A DNA stretch of 64,000 nt from an uncultured Oscillospiraceae bacterium (GCA_900544715.1 UQWL01000003.1:1-64000), one strand, 5' to 3'; positions 42,322 through 50,988 are shown, counted from the stretch's first letter. Notes: generated from the letters alone by a model not told the origin. Translations and numbers: made by a program.

Positions 42322-43299
42322 CTAAAAGTTGAAGGTTACGTAGTTGTACAATTGCCAAGATTTTTCGGCTTTCTTAGGGCTTAATGTCAATCCTACTTCT
42401 TTAGATGTATTTAATGAAACGCTTACATCTAACGTCATGTCTGTCCAAGTATGAACATAATAGCTGTTTATTTTTCTTGTCGCAGAAGAAGGCTTGCCCC
42501 AACACGTAGTAAATAAATCATAACTCTCTAATTGGTTTGGTCCAAAAGGATCATCCTTTACACCATAGCGTATATAGGAAGAGCCTCCATTTTCTCTCCA
42601 GTATTCCTGTCCAGGCCTCCCAAACCAGCTTTCCGGCGCAACCATTTCAAAATACCATGTTCTTAGGGAATCACTGCCGATTGTCATACTGGTTGGTACT
42701 GATTGTAAAATAAAATCAGCTCCGCCATCAGGATATTTTTCTCCACCAATCCAGGAAGTCGTTGACCATTTTCCCGTGGTAGTAGTTTTATATTGATACT
42801 CTCCAGCGGAGTTCTTGGTATCTGTTCTAACAATTTTAGTCCGTAAAGTAAAATTGTATTTTATACTTGCGCCAGATGTTTTTTCAGACGCGGCAGAAGC
42901 TGTAAGCGAAAGAGAAGAAGAGTTCGTTTTTATTCTTTCCAGGTGTCCATCAACTTCTGTTAAGGGAGCTTCAGTATAACTCATAACTACCAATTCGTCA
43001 CTGTTTAAAATGGATTGTGCCAAGTCTTCTTCCGCATCAGGATATCGACTGATATATTGTTCTAATTTTAATTTATCCCGTCGTGCCCGATAGCGGCTGA
43101 AAATATTTAAATCTTGAGAAATAGAAATCAGTAGCCGTTTGTTATTTGAAACAAATAGGTTCATTCCCTCAAAATTAATTTGTTCATGGGACTCTAGATA
43201 AGGATTACTCTGCACAGCGCCTGAAGGGAAAACCATAGAGGTGAAGAATAATGCCACAATCATGAAGCTACAGAAATGTTTAATAAACTTTTTTTTCAT
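42322..43299 (-). CDS. Unrecognised secreted protein
   Basis: The 325-aa product has a typical signal peptide (KKKFIKHFCSFMIVALFF, then PSGAVQS with cleavage likely near residue 30). The mature part has a helical stretch (about 50-95) and a C-terminal region rich in Ser, Thr, Tyr and Trp that looks beta-rich (KTTTTGKWSTTSWIGGEKY and TWTDMTLDVSVSLNTSKEVG). No catalytic motif is evident. The start is ATG 43299 with AGGTGG upstream. It forms a likely operon with the anchored protein downstream; low GC marks both as recently acquired. Function unknown. Confidence 0.65.
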   Translation of the reverse strand: MKKKFIKHFCSFMIVALFFTSMVFPSGAVQSNPYLESHEQINFEGMNLFVSNNKRLLISISQDLNIFSRYRARRDKLKLEQYISRYPDAEEDLAQSILNSDELVVMSYTEAPLTEVDGHLERIKTNSSSLSLTASAASEKTSGASIKYNFTLRTKIVRTDTKNSAGEYQYKTTTTGKWSTTSWIGGEKYPDGGADFILQSVPTSMTIGSDSLRTWYFEMVAPESWFGRPGQEYWRENGGSSYIRYGVKDDPFGPNQLESYDLFTTCWGKPSSATRKINSYYVHTWTDMTLDVSVSLNTSKEVGLTLSPKKAEKSWQLYNYVTFNF

Positions 43300-43463
43300 G
43301 AATATCAACCACCTTTATACATTAATAAATAAAATTCAAACATATTTACTGAAACATTGGTAACACATCCCTTCAGGGTTAATTATAGTTAAAAAAATAT
43401 ATAATGTAAACACCCTTATTATACAAATATTTACATACAAATTTGTGGAAAATCACAGAAAAA

Positions 43464-43500
43464 CAACCCCTCACACAGTGTAGAAACTGATGAGGGGCTG
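43464..43500 (-). terminator. Terminator for the queT transcript
   Basis: A 10-bp stem with one G-T pair (43464-43473 with 43491-43500) is followed on the minus strand by GTTTTTCT. Confidence 0.6.
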
Positions 43501-43526
43501 CTTGATTCAGACCAAACGGTTAAATA

Positions 43527-43731
43527 AAAAATAGCCGTGAGCCGTCTGCTCTCGTAGGCAATGTGTATTTTTGCGATCTGTGTGGTTATGGCGGATTTTG
43601 CTTTATTACTCCACGTTGCCTCACAATCAAAATAGTCGGAAGCTATCTGATCCCGCAAGCGATGTGCACCCTTTTATTCTGGGCGGTCATGGCAAACCTT
43701 GCTTTGTTACTCCGCTTCGCTGCGTAATAAA
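43527..43731. repeat. Two degenerate tandem direct repeats of about 101 bp
   Basis: Unit 1 (about 43527-43627) and unit 2 (about 43628-43731) align along their whole length, for example AAAATAGCCG with AAAATAGTCG and GCTTTATTACTCC with GCTTTGTTACTCC. There is no ORF across them. They lie between queT and its downstream terminator, so they would be in the 3' part of the queT transcript. Confidence 0.6.
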
Positions 43732-43740
43732 AAATTTCCA

Positions 43741-44256
43741 TCATAAGTGAGAGGAAAAGGCCGCGCCGCTTTTTTCCAGCGCAATCCCCAACGGCAGGCC
43801 CAGCAGATAACACACGGCAAGCTGGCCAAGGCCCACCTGCACGGCGGCGATCAGGAAACCCATCAGGGATGCTGCTTCGCCAGGGGTGAAGAGCGTAATT
43901 TGCAGCCCGACGATCACGGCGTTTACCAGCACGGGCGGCAGAGGCGCAAGCACGGGGATGTTTTTGACCCGCACCTTGCGCACGGCGCGCGTGAGGATTG
44001 CGGCGATCAGGGAGGCGGCTGTGCCGAAAATCAAATCCAACGGGTATGGGCTTGCCAGATTGCCGATCAGGCAGCCAATGGCCAGGCCGGGCACCGCGGC
44101 GGGTGTGAAAACCGGCAGGATGGTCAGCGCCTCGGAAAAACGGAACTGGATACTTCCGTAAGCGAGGTTAAAGGCCATGGCGAGATAGGTCAGCGCGGCA
44201 TAAATTGCAGCGATCATGCCCGCTTGGGCGAGGTAGGGCAGGGTTCCTTTTTTCAT
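43741..44256 (-). CDS. queT: QueT-family transporter (queuosine precursor, ECF S-component)
   Basis: QueT is the substrate-binding S subunit of an energy-coupling-factor transporter that imports a queuine/preQ precursor. The 171-aa membrane protein starts MKKGTLPYLAQAGMIAAIYA and has the family sequence YGSIQFRFSEALTILPVFTP followed by AVPGLAIGCLIGNLASP. About five to six hydrophobic helices fill the rest. The shared ECF ATPases and T subunit are not in this window. The start is ATG 44256 behind GGAG; upstream is a structured leader with a 31-bp repeat. Confidence 0.9.
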   Translation of the reverse strand: MKKGTLPYLAQAGMIAAIYAALTYLAMAFNLAYGSIQFRFSEALTILPVFTPAAVPGLAIGCLIGNLASPYPLDLIFGTAASLIAAILTRAVRKVRVKNIPVLAPLPPVLVNAVIVGLQITLFTPGEAASLMGFLIAAVQVGLGQLAVCYLLGLPLGIALEKSGAAFSSHL

Positions 44257-44346
44257 TGTTTTCACTCCATAGTTTTGATTTAGAGGGCACCTGCGAAACT
44301 TGTTTTGCAGATGCATGCTCTCGTCAGGATGGTTTCGAACTGACGT
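44257..44346 (-). promoter_or_regulatory. Structured leader of queT, possible preQ1-type element
   Basis: Two hairpins can form on the minus strand: CGTCAG with CTGACG (within the 31-bp repeat) and GCATCTGC with GCAGGTGC (44290-44316). The 3' part, CCCTCTAAATCAAAACTA then GGAG, resembles the tail of preQ1-I riboswitches that hides the ribosome site. The usual compact preQ1-I loop is not seen, so the assignment is uncertain; a preQ1 riboswitch is commonly found before queT. Confidence 0.4.
44316..44346. repeat. 31-bp direct repeat, copy 1
   Basis: Identical in all 31 bases to 44473-44503 and in the same orientation, 157 bp apart. It holds a small inverted repeat (CGTCAG/CTGACG). Confidence 0.8.
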
Positions 44347-44436
44347 AATAATGTTTTAAAAAAGGAAAAAGCGCGGTTTCGCGCCAGCAGGGCGCGGAAT
44401 GTGTGCCGCCGTCACGGCACGCAAGCGGTTTTTGAG

Positions 44437-44472
44437 GTGGCAACGGTAAAACGGAAGATTTACCGTTGCCAC
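44437..44472. other. Strong hairpin next to 31-bp repeat copy 2
   Basis: A perfect 14-bp stem (44437-44450 with 44459-44472) with an 8-base loop has no T run on either side. It lies just past the GH3 gene and may stabilise the mRNA 3' end. Confidence 0.6.
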
Positions 44473-44503
44473 TGCTCTCGTCAGGATGGTTTCGAACTGA
44501 CGT
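44473..44503. repeat. 31-bp direct repeat, copy 2
   Basis: Identical to 44316-44346. It starts 21 bp after the GH3 stop on the minus strand, directly abutting the 14-bp-stem hairpin. Confidence 0.8.
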
Positions 44504-44524
44504 GTTTTGTTTTAACAACTTGAA

Positions 44525-46975
44525 TTAGATGGAATTCAGGAAGGATTTCAGGTTCATCAGCGCGTGGATAAAGCCGATGATGATCTTTTTCCAACCCGTT
44601 CCGGCGTTCTGGCCGTTGAGGATCATCAGCAGGCCATGAGCCATATCCTCTGTGAACATGCTGGCGCTCATGCCGACAAAACCGCGGATAGGCATCTGGA
44701 GCGCAAGGGAGGAAAGCATCAGCGCCGTTTCCTCGTTGCCGTTGGCAAGCTTGAGGGTGACAGCGTTGACAATTTTGTTGAGCCGTGCGCCCCACGGTGT
44801 ATCCTTTGCGTCCTCCAGATTGCAGTTGATGTCGAGCGGTTCACCCTTTTTGCGCTGTGCGGGGGGCAGGGGGCGGCCAATGAGCACTTCGAACTGGTCA
44901 TCCGGGATTTCCTGAATTTGGCCGCTGTAGTAGGCGGGGGCTGTCTGGCGATAATCCGGGGCCGCTGCGTCCGGCGCAGCGCTCGTTACCTCAACTGTGC
45001 CCTCTAAGCGGATATCACGGCTGGAAGTGCCCACAAGAATTTGATACGAGCCGCTTTCCACATGCCAATCGTGGATGTTAACATTATAATAGGCAAATGC
45101 GCGCTCCGTGAGCGGAATAGTAACGGTTTTTTGCTCCCCAGCCTTCAGGAAGACCTTCGCGAAGCCTTTGAGCTCCTTCGGCGCTTTGAAAATGGCGCTT
45201 TCCGGCGCGGCAACATAGACCTGTGCGATTTCCGCACCATCCACCTTGCCGCTATTCTTAATTTTAAACGAGACGGTCAGTTCCTCGCCCTGCTTGATCG
45301 CCTTTTTGCTCAGGCGCAGGCCGGAATAGGAGAACTGCGTGTAGGAAAGACCGTAGCCGAACGGGAAACGGACCGCCTTGCCTACCTTGTCATAATAACG
45401 GTAGCCTACGAAAATGCTCTCGCGGTATTCCGTTGTAACGGGAGAGCCGGGGAAATATTTGGCGGACGGAGTATCCTGTAAGCCCAGCGGATAGGTTTCA
45501 GCCAGCTTGCCGCTGGGGGTGACCTTGCCGGTGACAAGGTCCGCAATGGCGCCGCCGCCTGCCTGGCCGCCGAGATAACCGTTTAGCACCGCTTTCACCT
45601 GATCGAGCCAGGGCATCTCGACCGGCGCACCGCCGGAGAGGATGACCGCAACATTTTCATTTGCCTCGCTGACTGCCTCTGCCAACGCATTGTGGCTCTT
45701 CGGCAGGCGCATATGGAGCCGGTCGTAGCCCTCGGCTTCGTAGCTTTCCGTCAGGCCGATAAAGAGGAGCACCACATCCGCCTTTTTCGCAGTTTGGCAG
45801 GCATCCCGGATCAGGCCTTCATCCGGCTGGTCGGTCGCCTTGTTGTAGCCAGGGGCATATAGAACGCTGACGCCCGCATCCAGCAGACAATCGAAGGCGG
45901 AATCAAGCTGTGTGGGGTTGATCAGGGAGCTTCCCGCGCCCTGATAGCGGGGGGAACGGGCCATTTCACCAATCACGGCCACAGTTTGACCGGCCTTGAG
46001 CGGCAGAAGCTCCTCTTCATTTTTCAGCAGCACCATGGATTCGCCCGCGATTTTGCGCGCAAGCTGGTGGTTGGCCTGATGGTCGCAGGTGTGCGGATAA
46101 GCCTTCACCGCTTCCGCGCGGCAGATGAGCTCCAGAATTTGATCAACGCGCTCATCGAGCAGGGCTTCTTCGATTTCACCCGCCCGCACGGCATCGACGA
46201 TCTTCTGATCGTTCAGGCCGCCGGAGGAGGGCATCTCCAGATCCTGCCCGGCGATCAGGCCTGGCACGCGCTCATTGTTGGCGCCCCAGTCTGTGACGAC
46301 GAGGCCCTGAAAGCCCCAATCCTTGCGCAGCACATCGGCCAGGAGCCATTTGTTTTCACAGCAAAAGGAGCCGTTGATTTTATTGTAGGCACCCATCACC
46401 GTCCAGGGCTGCGCCTTTTTGACCGCCGTTTCAAATGGCGCAAGATAAATTTCACGCAGTGCGCGCTCATCTACAACGGAATCGACCTTCATGCGGCGCG
46501 TCTCCTGATTATTGCAAGCAAAGTGCTTAAGCGAGGTGCCTGCGCCCTGTTCCTGCGCGCCATTGATAAAGGCAGCACCCAGTTCGCCCGCAAGCAGCGG
46601 ATCCTCTGAAAAATATTCAAAATTGCGGCCGCACAAAGGCGAACGCTTGATGTTAACGCCGGGGCCGAGCACGACGCTCACGCCCTCGGCAAGCGCCTCC
46701 TGCGCAATTGCACCGCCCATTTCATGCAATAGCTCCGGGTTCCAGGAGCAGGCGGTAGTAGCGGCCGTTGGGAAGCAGGTGGCCGGCTCGCTGCCGTTGA
46801 TGCCAAGGTTATCCTGGCTGCCGGTTTGCTTGCGCAGGCCGTGCGGGCCGTCGCAAACCATGATCTCCGGGATATTAAATTTTTCAAGCCCCTTCAGATG
46901 CCAAAAATCCTTGCCGGAGCAGAGGCTTGCTTTTTCCTCCAGCGTCATCTTGCTGATTAGATCCTGATGTTTCAT
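44525..46975 (-). CDS. Glycoside hydrolase family 3 beta-glycosidase
   Basis: GH3 enzymes release terminal beta-linked glucose or xylose. The 816-aa protein has the N-terminal barrel (PEIMVCDGPHGLRKQTG, NIKRSPLCGRNFEYFSEDP, KHFACNNQETRR) with the nucleophile Asp in GLVVTDWGANNE, the second alpha/beta domain (RSPRYQGAGSSLINP), and a fibronectin type III-like domain (about 570-650, with FPFGYGLSYTQF before it). An extra C-terminal segment of about 140 residues, unlike the usual GH3, follows. There is no signal peptide, so action is intracellular. It lies 72 bp after an esterase gene, in one operon from the promoter at 48029. Confidence 0.92.
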   Translation of the reverse strand: MKHQDLISKMTLEEKASLCSGKDFWHLKGLEKFNIPEIMVCDGPHGLRKQTGSQDNLGINGSEPATCFPTAATTACSWNPELLHEMGGAIAQEALAEGVSVVLGPGVNIKRSPLCGRNFEYFSEDPLLAGELGAAFINGAQEQGAGTSLKHFACNNQETRRMKVDSVVDERALREIYLAPFETAVKKAQPWTVMGAYNKINGSFCCENKWLLADVLRKDWGFQGLVVTDWGANNERVPGLIAGQDLEMPSSGGLNDQKIVDAVRAGEIEEALLDERVDQILELICRAEAVKAYPHTCDHQANHQLARKIAGESMVLLKNEEELLPLKAGQTVAVIGEMARSPRYQGAGSSLINPTQLDSAFDCLLDAGVSVLYAPGYNKATDQPDEGLIRDACQTAKKADVVLLFIGLTESYEAEGYDRLHMRLPKSHNALAEAVSEANENVAVILSGGAPVEMPWLDQVKAVLNGYLGGQAGGGAIADLVTGKVTPSGKLAETYPLGLQDTPSAKYFPGSPVTTEYRESIFVGYRYYDKVGKAVRFPFGYGLSYTQFSYSGLRLSKKAIKQGEELTVSFKIKNSGKVDGAEIAQVYVAAPESAIFKAPKELKGFAKVFLKAGEQKTVTIPLTERAFAYYNVNIHDWHVESGSYQILVGTSSRDIRLEGTVEVTSAAPDAAAPDYRQTAPAYYSGQIQEIPDDQFEVLIGRPLPPAQRKKGEPLDINCNLEDAKDTPWGARLNKIVNAVTLKLANGNEETALMLSSLALQMPIRGFVGMSASMFTEDMAHGLLMILNGQNAGTGWKKIIIGFIHALMNLKSFLNSI

Positions 46976-47047
46976 CTCAATGCCTCATCCTTTCGCACTC
47001 TGTTTGGAAGAAAGGGAACCGCCTTTCCTTCAAACGAATTTTCTTCC

Positions 47048-47911
47048 TTATTCTTTTGCTGAAAACTCATAATAGCTCAGCCATTCGTTCATCAGACGGC
47101 TCCAACGGGCCGTGAGTGGATGGTAGCCGTCCCCGTTTTCAGGGGCGGCAAGCCCCTGCCCATGGTCACCATAGGGGAACAGGTGCATTTCCACGGGAAC
47201 CCCACGCTTGGCAAGCGTGTCGCAGAGCGTCAGGGCAGTATGATAATTGATCAGCCCGTCGCGCATCGACTGCCAGATAAAGGCGGGCGGGAACTGCATC
47301 TTTTCTTCCAGCACAACGTCGAAATAGGCGACGAGGTCGAATTCCTCATCGTCGTCGTATTCCTCCTTGAACATCACGGCTGCATAGCCCAGCAGCATGG
47401 CGTCCGGGCGGGAGGATACGCGCTCCACCGGGTCAGCCGCGGCAGGGTCGCCGTCGTCCGCATAGGCGCAGGAGAGGAAGGCTAAATTGCCGCCGGCCGA
47501 AAAGCCGAGCACGCCGATCTTATCCGGCAGGATGCCCATTTCCTCCGCATGATAGCGCAGATAGCGCACCGCTCGCTTCGCATCAAGCAGAATGATATCG
47601 CGGGAATAGGGGACGACGCGGTAGTCAAGCACGGCGGCATGGATGCCAGCCTCATTAATCTTCTGCGCGACCACCTTCCCCTCATGCACGGCTTTGCTCG
47701 TATAGGAGCCGCCAGCCATTACAATCACACAGCCGTGTTTCCCACCGCCGGACGCGGGAAAAAACGTGACCGAAGGCCTGCGCTGCCCGATTGCCTCTTC
47801 AAACCCGGGCACCTCGCTATCCCACAGGGGAAGCTGCGTATCCTCGCTGAGCATTTCTGCCCAGGGGGCATCGGGGTTCAGATTCCCCCAAATATCATAA
47901 GTATCGGCCAA
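47048..47911 (-). CDS. Alpha/beta hydrolase (acetyl-esterase/xylan esterase type)
   Basis: The 287-aa enzyme has the oxyanion segment VIVMAGGSY, the nucleophile elbow GVLGFSAGGNLAF (Ser), and near the end GDHGQGLAAPEN with the likely catalytic His. This pattern fits BD-FAE/acetyl xylan esterase-type hydrolases that deacetylate oligosaccharides. There is no signal peptide. It precedes GH3 on the same transcript, which suggests it removes acetyl groups before GH3 cleaves the sugars. The start is ATG 47911 with AAGGAGG upstream. Confidence 0.85.
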   Translation of the reverse strand: MADTYDIWGNLNPDAPWAEMLSEDTQLPLWDSEVPGFEEAIGQRRPSVTFFPASGGGKHGCVIVMAGGSYTSKAVHEGKVVAQKINEAGIHAAVLDYRVVPYSRDIILLDAKRAVRYLRYHAEEMGILPDKIGVLGFSAGGNLAFLSCAYADDGDPAAADPVERVSSRPDAMLLGYAAVMFKEEYDDDEEFDLVAYFDVVLEEKMQFPPAFIWQSMRDGLINYHTALTLCDTLAKRGVPVEMHLFPYGDHGQGLAAPENGDGYHPLTARWSRLMNEWLSYYEFSAKE

Positions 47912-48028
47912 AATAGATAACCTCCTTGCCGCATCAGCGGTTTTTGATCGTTTGTTCTCTCTGTGATTTCGCCGCTGTCAGAAGAGGCTCGGATGCCAGC
48001 TCCCACTTGGGCGAAGAAACTCAAAAAG

Positions 48029-48057
48029 ATTATACACGCTTGCCCAAAAGAGTGCAA
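48029..48057 (-). promoter_or_regulatory. Promoter of the esterase-GH3 operon
   Basis: On the minus strand TTGCAC (48052-48057) and a perfect TATAAT (48029-48034) are spaced by 17 bp. The leader is about 110 bases. The rest of 47912-48385 holds no gene. Confidence 0.8.
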
Positions 48058-48385
48058 TCTCTATTTGGAAACATTCCGGACTTTCCGGACATAGCACGTC
48101 CATAAACAAACCGTTTATCTTTCTATCAGGAATGATATAAATTCTTATTATAAAATTAAAGGTAAAACCGCCCTGGGATAAATACTGCATCTGTAAAGAA
48201 TTATAATAGTTATCGTCAGCTTGTGGCATGTTCTTTCGGAGAGGAAGAGCAAAACCATAATGATGGCCATTTTTTTGCGACAAGCCGCAGAATTGTGCAG
48301 TGTTGGCGCAGCTGAAATTTCAAGTTTGCAGGATTTTATCTTTGAAACGTTATCCGCCCGAAGGGCGAAGTAAGGAGAGAGCCAA

Positions 48386-49327
48386 ATGAACACAACCATA
48401 AAAAAACTAACGGCGATTCTGGCGGCGGGCTGCCTGTTAGCCTCGCTGGCTGCCTGCAAGGGGCCGGAAGTGGAGCCTGGGGCAACCGATAGCACCCTTT
48501 TACAAAGCACACAGGGGCAAAACGGGGAGACGTTGGTGGCCTCTGATTCCCAGCAATCAGAAGCAAGCCCTTCCAAATCTGGTAATACGTCCGCTTCTGA
48601 CAGCACCGCAGTTGAAGCGACCGATCAGCCAAAGGAGACGGTCAAACAGGTTGTTGCCACAGAAAAACCTCCGGTTCAGAATCAGAAACCATCTACGAAG
48701 GCGGAAATCGTCGCCTATTTCAATACGGCGGCGAATAAGGTTAAAACAGAGAAGCCCGGCGTGAAAAAAACAGAGGAAATTTCCTTCCATGTGAAGGGGG
48801 ATGGCGCGATTGCAAGCATTGCCAATAAGGTGCAGAATGCGCTGAAGAAAAACGGCACGCTGAATCCGGATCCCATCACCGCGAAAAAGGGTGCGAGCCA
48901 TAATGCAGTTTTTCCGGTGGAAAATCAAAGCTGGTCCAGCCGCCTGTCCGCCGACGCGGTATCGTCGGCCTCCTGCGTAGAGAAGAATGGAGCTTATACG
49001 ATCACCATCCGAATGAAGGATGAGCATATCTCCTATGAGCAGGCGAGGAAACCGCTTCAGACAAAGCATGGCCAGGTGGTCGATATTCTCAAGGCCAATG
49101 AGATCGATGAGCAGATGAAGAGCCTGAGCTGGCTTGTCACCCTGCATGATTTAGATCAAACCTATTCGGGCACAACGATTGTATGCACGATCGATGCAAA
49201 GAGCGGGGCGATGCGTTCCGCGCACTATCGGATTGTCAGCAATGCAACGATTAAGGCCAGCGCGCCGATCGTGGGCGATGCAACGGTAGAAGCAACGATT
49301 GCGTTTGATCAGACGTATCAATTTTAA
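48386..49327 (+). CDS. Lipoprotein of unknown function, paralogue of the one at 38889-39806
   Basis: The 313-aa product has a lipoprotein signal (KKLTAILAAGCLLASLAAC, lipobox LAAC). A Ser/Thr/Gln/Pro-rich linker of about 75 residues leads to a C-terminal domain starting TKAEIVAYFNTAANKVKTEK. It contains FPVENQSWSSRLSADAVSSA followed by Cys, and ends in beta-rich sequence. These features match the lipoprotein at 38889-39806, clearly one family, though overall identity is moderate. Function unknown; exposure on the cell surface is expected. AAGGAGAG lies before the ATG. It is monocistronic, closed by a strong terminator. Confidence 0.8.
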   Translation: MNTTIKKLTAILAAGCLLASLAACKGPEVEPGATDSTLLQSTQGQNGETLVASDSQQSEASPSKSGNTSASDSTAVEATDQPKETVKQVVATEKPPVQNQKPSTKAEIVAYFNTAANKVKTEKPGVKKTEEISFHVKGDGAIASIANKVQNALKKNGTLNPDPITAKKGASHNAVFPVENQSWSSRLSADAVSSASCVEKNGAYTITIRMKDEHISYEQARKPLQTKHGQVVDILKANEIDEQMKSLSWLVTLHDLDQTYSGTTIVCTIDAKSGAMRSAHYRIVSNATIKASAPIVGDATVEATIAFDQTYQF

Positions 49328-49336
49328 AAGACGATA

Positions 49337-49379
49337 AAGGGGCCGCTGCAAGATGGAGAGCATTTTGCGGCGGCCCCTT
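49337..49379 (+). terminator. Terminator after the unknown lipoprotein gene
   Basis: A GC-rich stem (AAGGGGCCGC at 49337 onward with GCGGCCCCTT ending 49379) is followed by T-containing sequence, 9 bp after the stop. Confidence 0.75.
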
Positions 49380-49466
49380 CCCTCATTTTTGCAGCCTTGT
49401 TCCCCGCAGGCATTCCGCGCCGAAAGGCATACCCACTTTGCGATTCGTTTCCTTTTGAACCCCTTT

Positions 49467-49504
49467 TAAAAATCGATACCCCGGTTAAAAATCGATACCC
49501 CGGC
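49467..49504. repeat. Two tandem 19-bp repeats running into a terminator
   Basis: 49467-49485 and 49486-49504 match at 18 of 19 positions. The second copy merges with the left arm of the terminator starting at 49502. The interval 49328-49684 contains no gene I can support. Confidence 0.65.
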
Positions 49505-49549
49505 TGTCGCCTTTGCGGATTCCAAATCCCTAAAGGCGACAGCCTTTTT
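49502..49549 (+). terminator. Orphan terminator between the lipoprotein and M28 genes
   Basis: A perfect 13-bp stem (49502-49514 with 49532-49544) is followed by TTTTT. The lipoprotein gene already has a terminator at 49337, so this one may close a separate short transcript or act as an attenuator of the M28 gene. Confidence 0.75.
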
Positions 49550-49684
49550 GTAATGGCACAGTATAGAATAATAATTCTAAATTTTTATTAAAATGAAGTT
49601 AATTATTTGTTAATAAATTGTTCATGTTTTTAAGAATACTCGTGATAAAATATAAATAAAATTTAACAATTGGGGGGATCATTT

Positions 49685-50956
49685 ATGAATTTAAACAAAA
49701 TCATCGAGAGAAAAGATTCTGCGGCACAGTATATGGTAGATGAAATCACCTATATCTGTAAAAATCTCGATAAGCGTTCGCCCGGCTCGGAAGGAGAGAA
49801 ACAGGCCTGCGAGTACATGGCAAAAGTGTTGCGGGAGGATTGCGGGTGCGATCGTGTGCAGGTTGAACCCTTCAAAGAGAACCCCGGCTCCTTTTTTGGC
49901 TGGATCTATTTTACGATTACGGCCGCCCTTTTGGCGATTGCATGCTATTTCTTCTTCCCTCTTGCCTCGATCATTCTTTTGCTGGTAGGCTTTTTCATTT
50001 GCTTTATGCAATTTGGTCTGTATAAAAAGCTGGTCGATCCCGTTTTTCCGGAGAAAACGGGCCACAACGTAACGGCTGTGAAAAGCTGCAAGGGTGAAGT
50101 AAAGCGCCGCATTTTTTTCAACGGGCATCCGGATGCTGCGTGGGAGTGGCCGGTCAACTATAAGCTGGGTGGCGTTGGATTTGAAGGCCATGCGGTCATT
50201 TGTTTTCTTGGCTTGATTTATTATTTGGTGCTTTCTGTTATTTTTATTGTGCAGAATGGTTTTCAATTCGGCGGGTTTGATCCTTCCACAACGCTGGGGA
50301 AAGCGGCGCTGGGCGGCCTTGTTTTTGTGCCGTTTATGATCGGCCTGTATTGGATGTGGAATAAGCACCGTATTGTGGATGGCGCAAACGACAACCTCTC
50401 CGGCTGTTATATGGGCATTTCTATCCTCAAGGAGCTCCAGGATGCTGGTATTGAATTAGAGAATACGGAGATCGGCGTGATCCTTTCTGGCTCGGAGGAA
50501 GCGGGGCTGCGCGGAGCAAAGGCTTGGTGTGAGCAGCATCAAGGCGAGTTTGACGATGTGCCGACCTTTATCTTCTCCTACGATACAATCCACGACCCGA
50601 AATATCTCATGGCCAATTACCGCGACCTCAACGGTACCGTCAAAGCGGATAAGGATGTATCCGATTTGTTTATGGAAGCGGCCAAAGAGCTCGGAATTCG
50701 CTGCAAAAAGGGTTGGGTGCCACCGCTCGGCGGCGCGACGGACTCCGCTGCGTTTGCACAGGCTGGTTTCCGTGCAACGGGCGTAACGGGCCTGAACCAT
50801 AAGCTGGAGGATTATTATCATACGCGGCGCGATACCTATGACAATATGAATCTCGAGGGCTTGGCAGGTTGCTTCGCGGTCAGCGTGAAGGCGCTGGAGA
50901 TGTTTGATAACGGAGCGAAGCAAGCGCCCGTGAAAAGCGCGGCCATGCACAAATAA
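49685..50956 (+). CDS. M28-family zinc peptidase with internal membrane helices
   Basis: The 423-aa protein has an M28 domain split by transmembrane helices: the N-terminal part (RSPGSEGEKQACEYMAKVL), a hydrophobic pair (about 75-112), and another helix pair (about 165-235). The zinc ligands appear as FFNGHPDA (His), DGANDNLSG (Asp), ILSGSEEAGLRG (Glu-Glu), and VTGLNHKLEDYYHT (His). M28 enzymes are aminopeptidases or carboxypeptidases. The membrane segments inserted in the catalytic domain are unusual and suggest membrane attachment. The start is ATG 49685 behind GGGGGG; the frame also opens at 49670. Confidence 0.8.
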   Translation: MNLNKIIERKDSAAQYMVDEITYICKNLDKRSPGSEGEKQACEYMAKVLREDCGCDRVQVEPFKENPGSFFGWIYFTITAALLAIACYFFFPLASIILLLVGFFICFMQFGLYKKLVDPVFPEKTGHNVTAVKSCKGEVKRRIFFNGHPDAAWEWPVNYKLGGVGFEGHAVICFLGLIYYLVLSVIFIVQNGFQFGGFDPSTTLGKAALGGLVFVPFMIGLYWMWNKHRIVDGANDNLSGCYMGISILKELQDAGIELENTEIGVILSGSEEAGLRGAKAWCEQHQGEFDDVPTFIFSYDTIHDPKYLMANYRDLNGTVKADKDVSDLFMEAAKELGIRCKKGWVPPLGGATDSAAFAQAGFRATGVTGLNHKLEDYYHTRRDTYDNMNLEGLAGCFAVSVKALEMFDNGAKQAPVKSAAMHK

Positions 50957-50988
50957 GAAAATAGTCTAAAAAGGATTTTGGTTTGAGG

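Noticed and set aside
43527..43731. CRISPR array
   Set aside because: There are only two diverged units of about 101 bp with no constant short repeat and spacer pattern, and no cas genes are present.
49397..49591. 64-aa frame between the lipoprotein and M28 genes
   Set aside because: It covers the tandem 19-bp repeats and a perfect terminator, with no ribosome site.
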